Shown here: piece by piece, positions 5,634 through 6,511 of the stretch
Layout: every line of letters begins with the position of its first letter
Numbering within the stretch: position 1 is the stretch's first letter
The notes under the pieces: generated by a model
The model's input: the letters and a program-made list of their open reading frames with translations, nothing else
What the model was told of the DNA's origin: nothing
Database searches by the model: none
Origin: Chloroflexota bacterium
GTDB taxonomy: Bacteria > Chloroflexota > Dehalococcoidia > DSTF01 > JACRBR01
Assembly: GCA_016213125.1 (NCBI GenBank)
Contig: JACRBR010000127.1
Coordinates: 1 to 6,511, forward strand
Reading direction: 5' to 3'
DNA: 6,511 bases
Program-made: the position numbers and the translations under genes

Positions 5634-6511
5634 ATGGCGCAGCCAGCGGCGGTTCACGGCAACGAGGCACAGTGCCCCATCCACAATCTCCTCTCCCCGG
5701 AGCTGCGGGATCACGCCGACAACTCACCGCACCTGATGAACTACCTCCACCACGCACCGCTGGCAGAGCACGGCATGCCCGACTTCTTTGCCGAGGCCAG
5801 CCGCAAGCTGGGAGACATCAAGGATCCGAACCTCATCTACCCCGTTGGCAACGGCATCTACGTTCACATCTACCCGGACCACGCCGAAGCCCGGAACTTC
5901 TACGTCGCCATCGAACCGGGCGGCGAACGTACCACAGAACTGCTTGAAGAGGTGGAGGTCCGCCTCCTGGACTTTGTCGAGTTGCTCGCCGACGCCGAAA
6001 CTCCGGAGGCCAAGACCGAGGTGCTGCTCAAGGCCATCGACGACTGTTGCGACATCGTCGAACGTGCGACGGCTGCGGCGCCATCGATGCCCGCCGTGAA
6101 AGACGGCGAGGCGGGCTTCCTGAAGTTGCCGTTCCTCTCGAAGGGCTCGGATTCCAGTCGGATTCGGGTCACGCAGCCCGAAGCCGACAGCCTGAAGTAC
6201 CGCATCATTCGCGACAAGATCGGCATGGGCGTGCTGGAGCCGCTGATCTCGGACGACTGGATCGAGGACATCAGCTGCAGCGGCATCGGGCCTGTGTACA
6301 TCGAGCACAAGATTTTCGGCGGCTTGAAGAGCAACATTGAATTCCACGACCACGAGGAGATCGACGACTTCGTGTTGAAGCTTGCCGAGAAGATCAAGAA
6401 GCCGGTGACCTTCCGGAACCCCATCATCGACGCCACGCTGCCGGACGGCTCGCGTATCAACATCGTGTACGGCGGCGACGTTTCGAAGAACGGGTCGAAC
6501 TTCACCATCCG
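5634..6511 (+). CDS. arlI: ArlI (FlaI), archaellum motor and assembly ATPase, 5' part only
   Basis: 292 complete codons are present, about half of a typical ArlI (roughly 550 residues). Recognisable family blocks in order: SPHLMNYLHHAPLAEHGMPD (31-50); FFAEASRKLGDIKDPNLIYPVG (51-72), the archaellum-specific N-terminal region; the N-terminal domain of the VirB11/PilT secretion-ATPase family with YRIIRDKIGMGVLEPLISD (189-207), IEDISCSG (210-217), VYIEHKIFGGLKSNIEF (221-237), and KKPVTFRN..IDATLPDGSRIN (256-276) and NFTI just before the edge. The Walker A, Asp box and Walker B would come next and are not in the window. ArlI is a cytoplasmic hexamer that powers both filament assembly and rotation, docked on ArlJ. 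The ATG lies 5 nt after the arlH stop; the upstream GAAGG, 10 nt away, is weak, so translation is probably coupled to arlH. The N-terminal extension (1-30) with C14 is not family-diagnostic. Confidence 0.95.
   Translation, partial: MAQPAAVHGNEAQCPIHNLLSPELRDHADNSPHLMNYLHHAPLAEHGMPDFFAEASRKLGDIKDPNLIYPVGNGIYVHIYPDHAEARNFYVAIEPGGERTTELLEEVEVRLLDFVELLADAETPEAKTEVLLKAIDDCCDIVERATAAAPSMPAVKDGEAGFLKLPFLSKGSDSSRIRVTQPEADSLKYRIIRDKIGMGVLEPLISDDWIEDISCSGIGPVYIEHKIFGGLKSNIEFHDHEEIDDFVLKLAEKIKKPVTFRNPIIDATLPDGSRINIVYGGDVSKNGSNFTI

Noticed and set aside
5002..6353. Overlapping minus-strand open frames opposite arlH and arlI
   Set aside because: Antisense of strongly conserved ATPase genes; no recognisable motif in the translations.
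1..6511. CRISPR arrays, tRNA or rRNA genes, insertion sequences
   Set aside because: No spaced direct-repeat array, cloverleaf, rRNA segment, transposase frame or terminal inverted repeat was seen.

Overview
The window carries one arm of an archaellum (archaeal flagellum) gene cluster on the minus strand and the start of a second arm on the plus strand, in GC-rich, densely coding DNA. The host looks bacterial, and a member of Chloroflexota is my best guess. The archaellum genes are of archaeal type, resembling those of methanogenic euryarchaea. The embedded sensor protein, however, is built like a bacterial dCache / HisKA_3-type histidine kinase, and most genes have strong GGAGG-type Shine-Dalgarno sites. 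Archaellum loci acquired by some Chloroflexota are known. A high-GC euryarchaeon cannot be excluded from this sequence alone.

Layout. On the minus strand, read right to left: a 608-residue membrane sensor with a degenerate kinase module (4577-2751); a 260-nt leader; two tandem archaellin genes (2490-1912 and 1838-1254); a small ArlD/ArlE-like adaptor (1184-501); and an ArlF/ArlG-like stator or anchor protein (from about 459, running off the left edge). On the plus strand, after a 307-nt divergent intergenic region: arlH (4885-5628) and arlI (5634 to the right edge, truncated before its Walker A).

How the genes fit together. ArlB subunits form the helical filament after a prepilin peptidase, not in this window, removes a short basic leader. 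ArlF/ArlG proteins anchor the motor to the envelope. The ArlD/E-like protein probably sits on the cytoplasmic face and links the motor to switching signals. ArlI is the motor/assembly ATPase and ArlH its RecA-like regulatory partner. ArlJ (membrane platform) is the expected next gene beyond the right edge but is not seen. The sensor lies between the two arms and may regulate expression or switching; that is inference from position.

Main points of interest: a host that looks bacterial; a sensor whose phosphoacceptor His appears to be Tyr and whose ATP-binding motifs are eroded; an ArlF/G-like gene whose only sensible start codon is ATC; a stem-loop without a U-tract after each archaellin gene; and a structured archaellin leader with an extra full-length anti-Shine-Dalgarno match.
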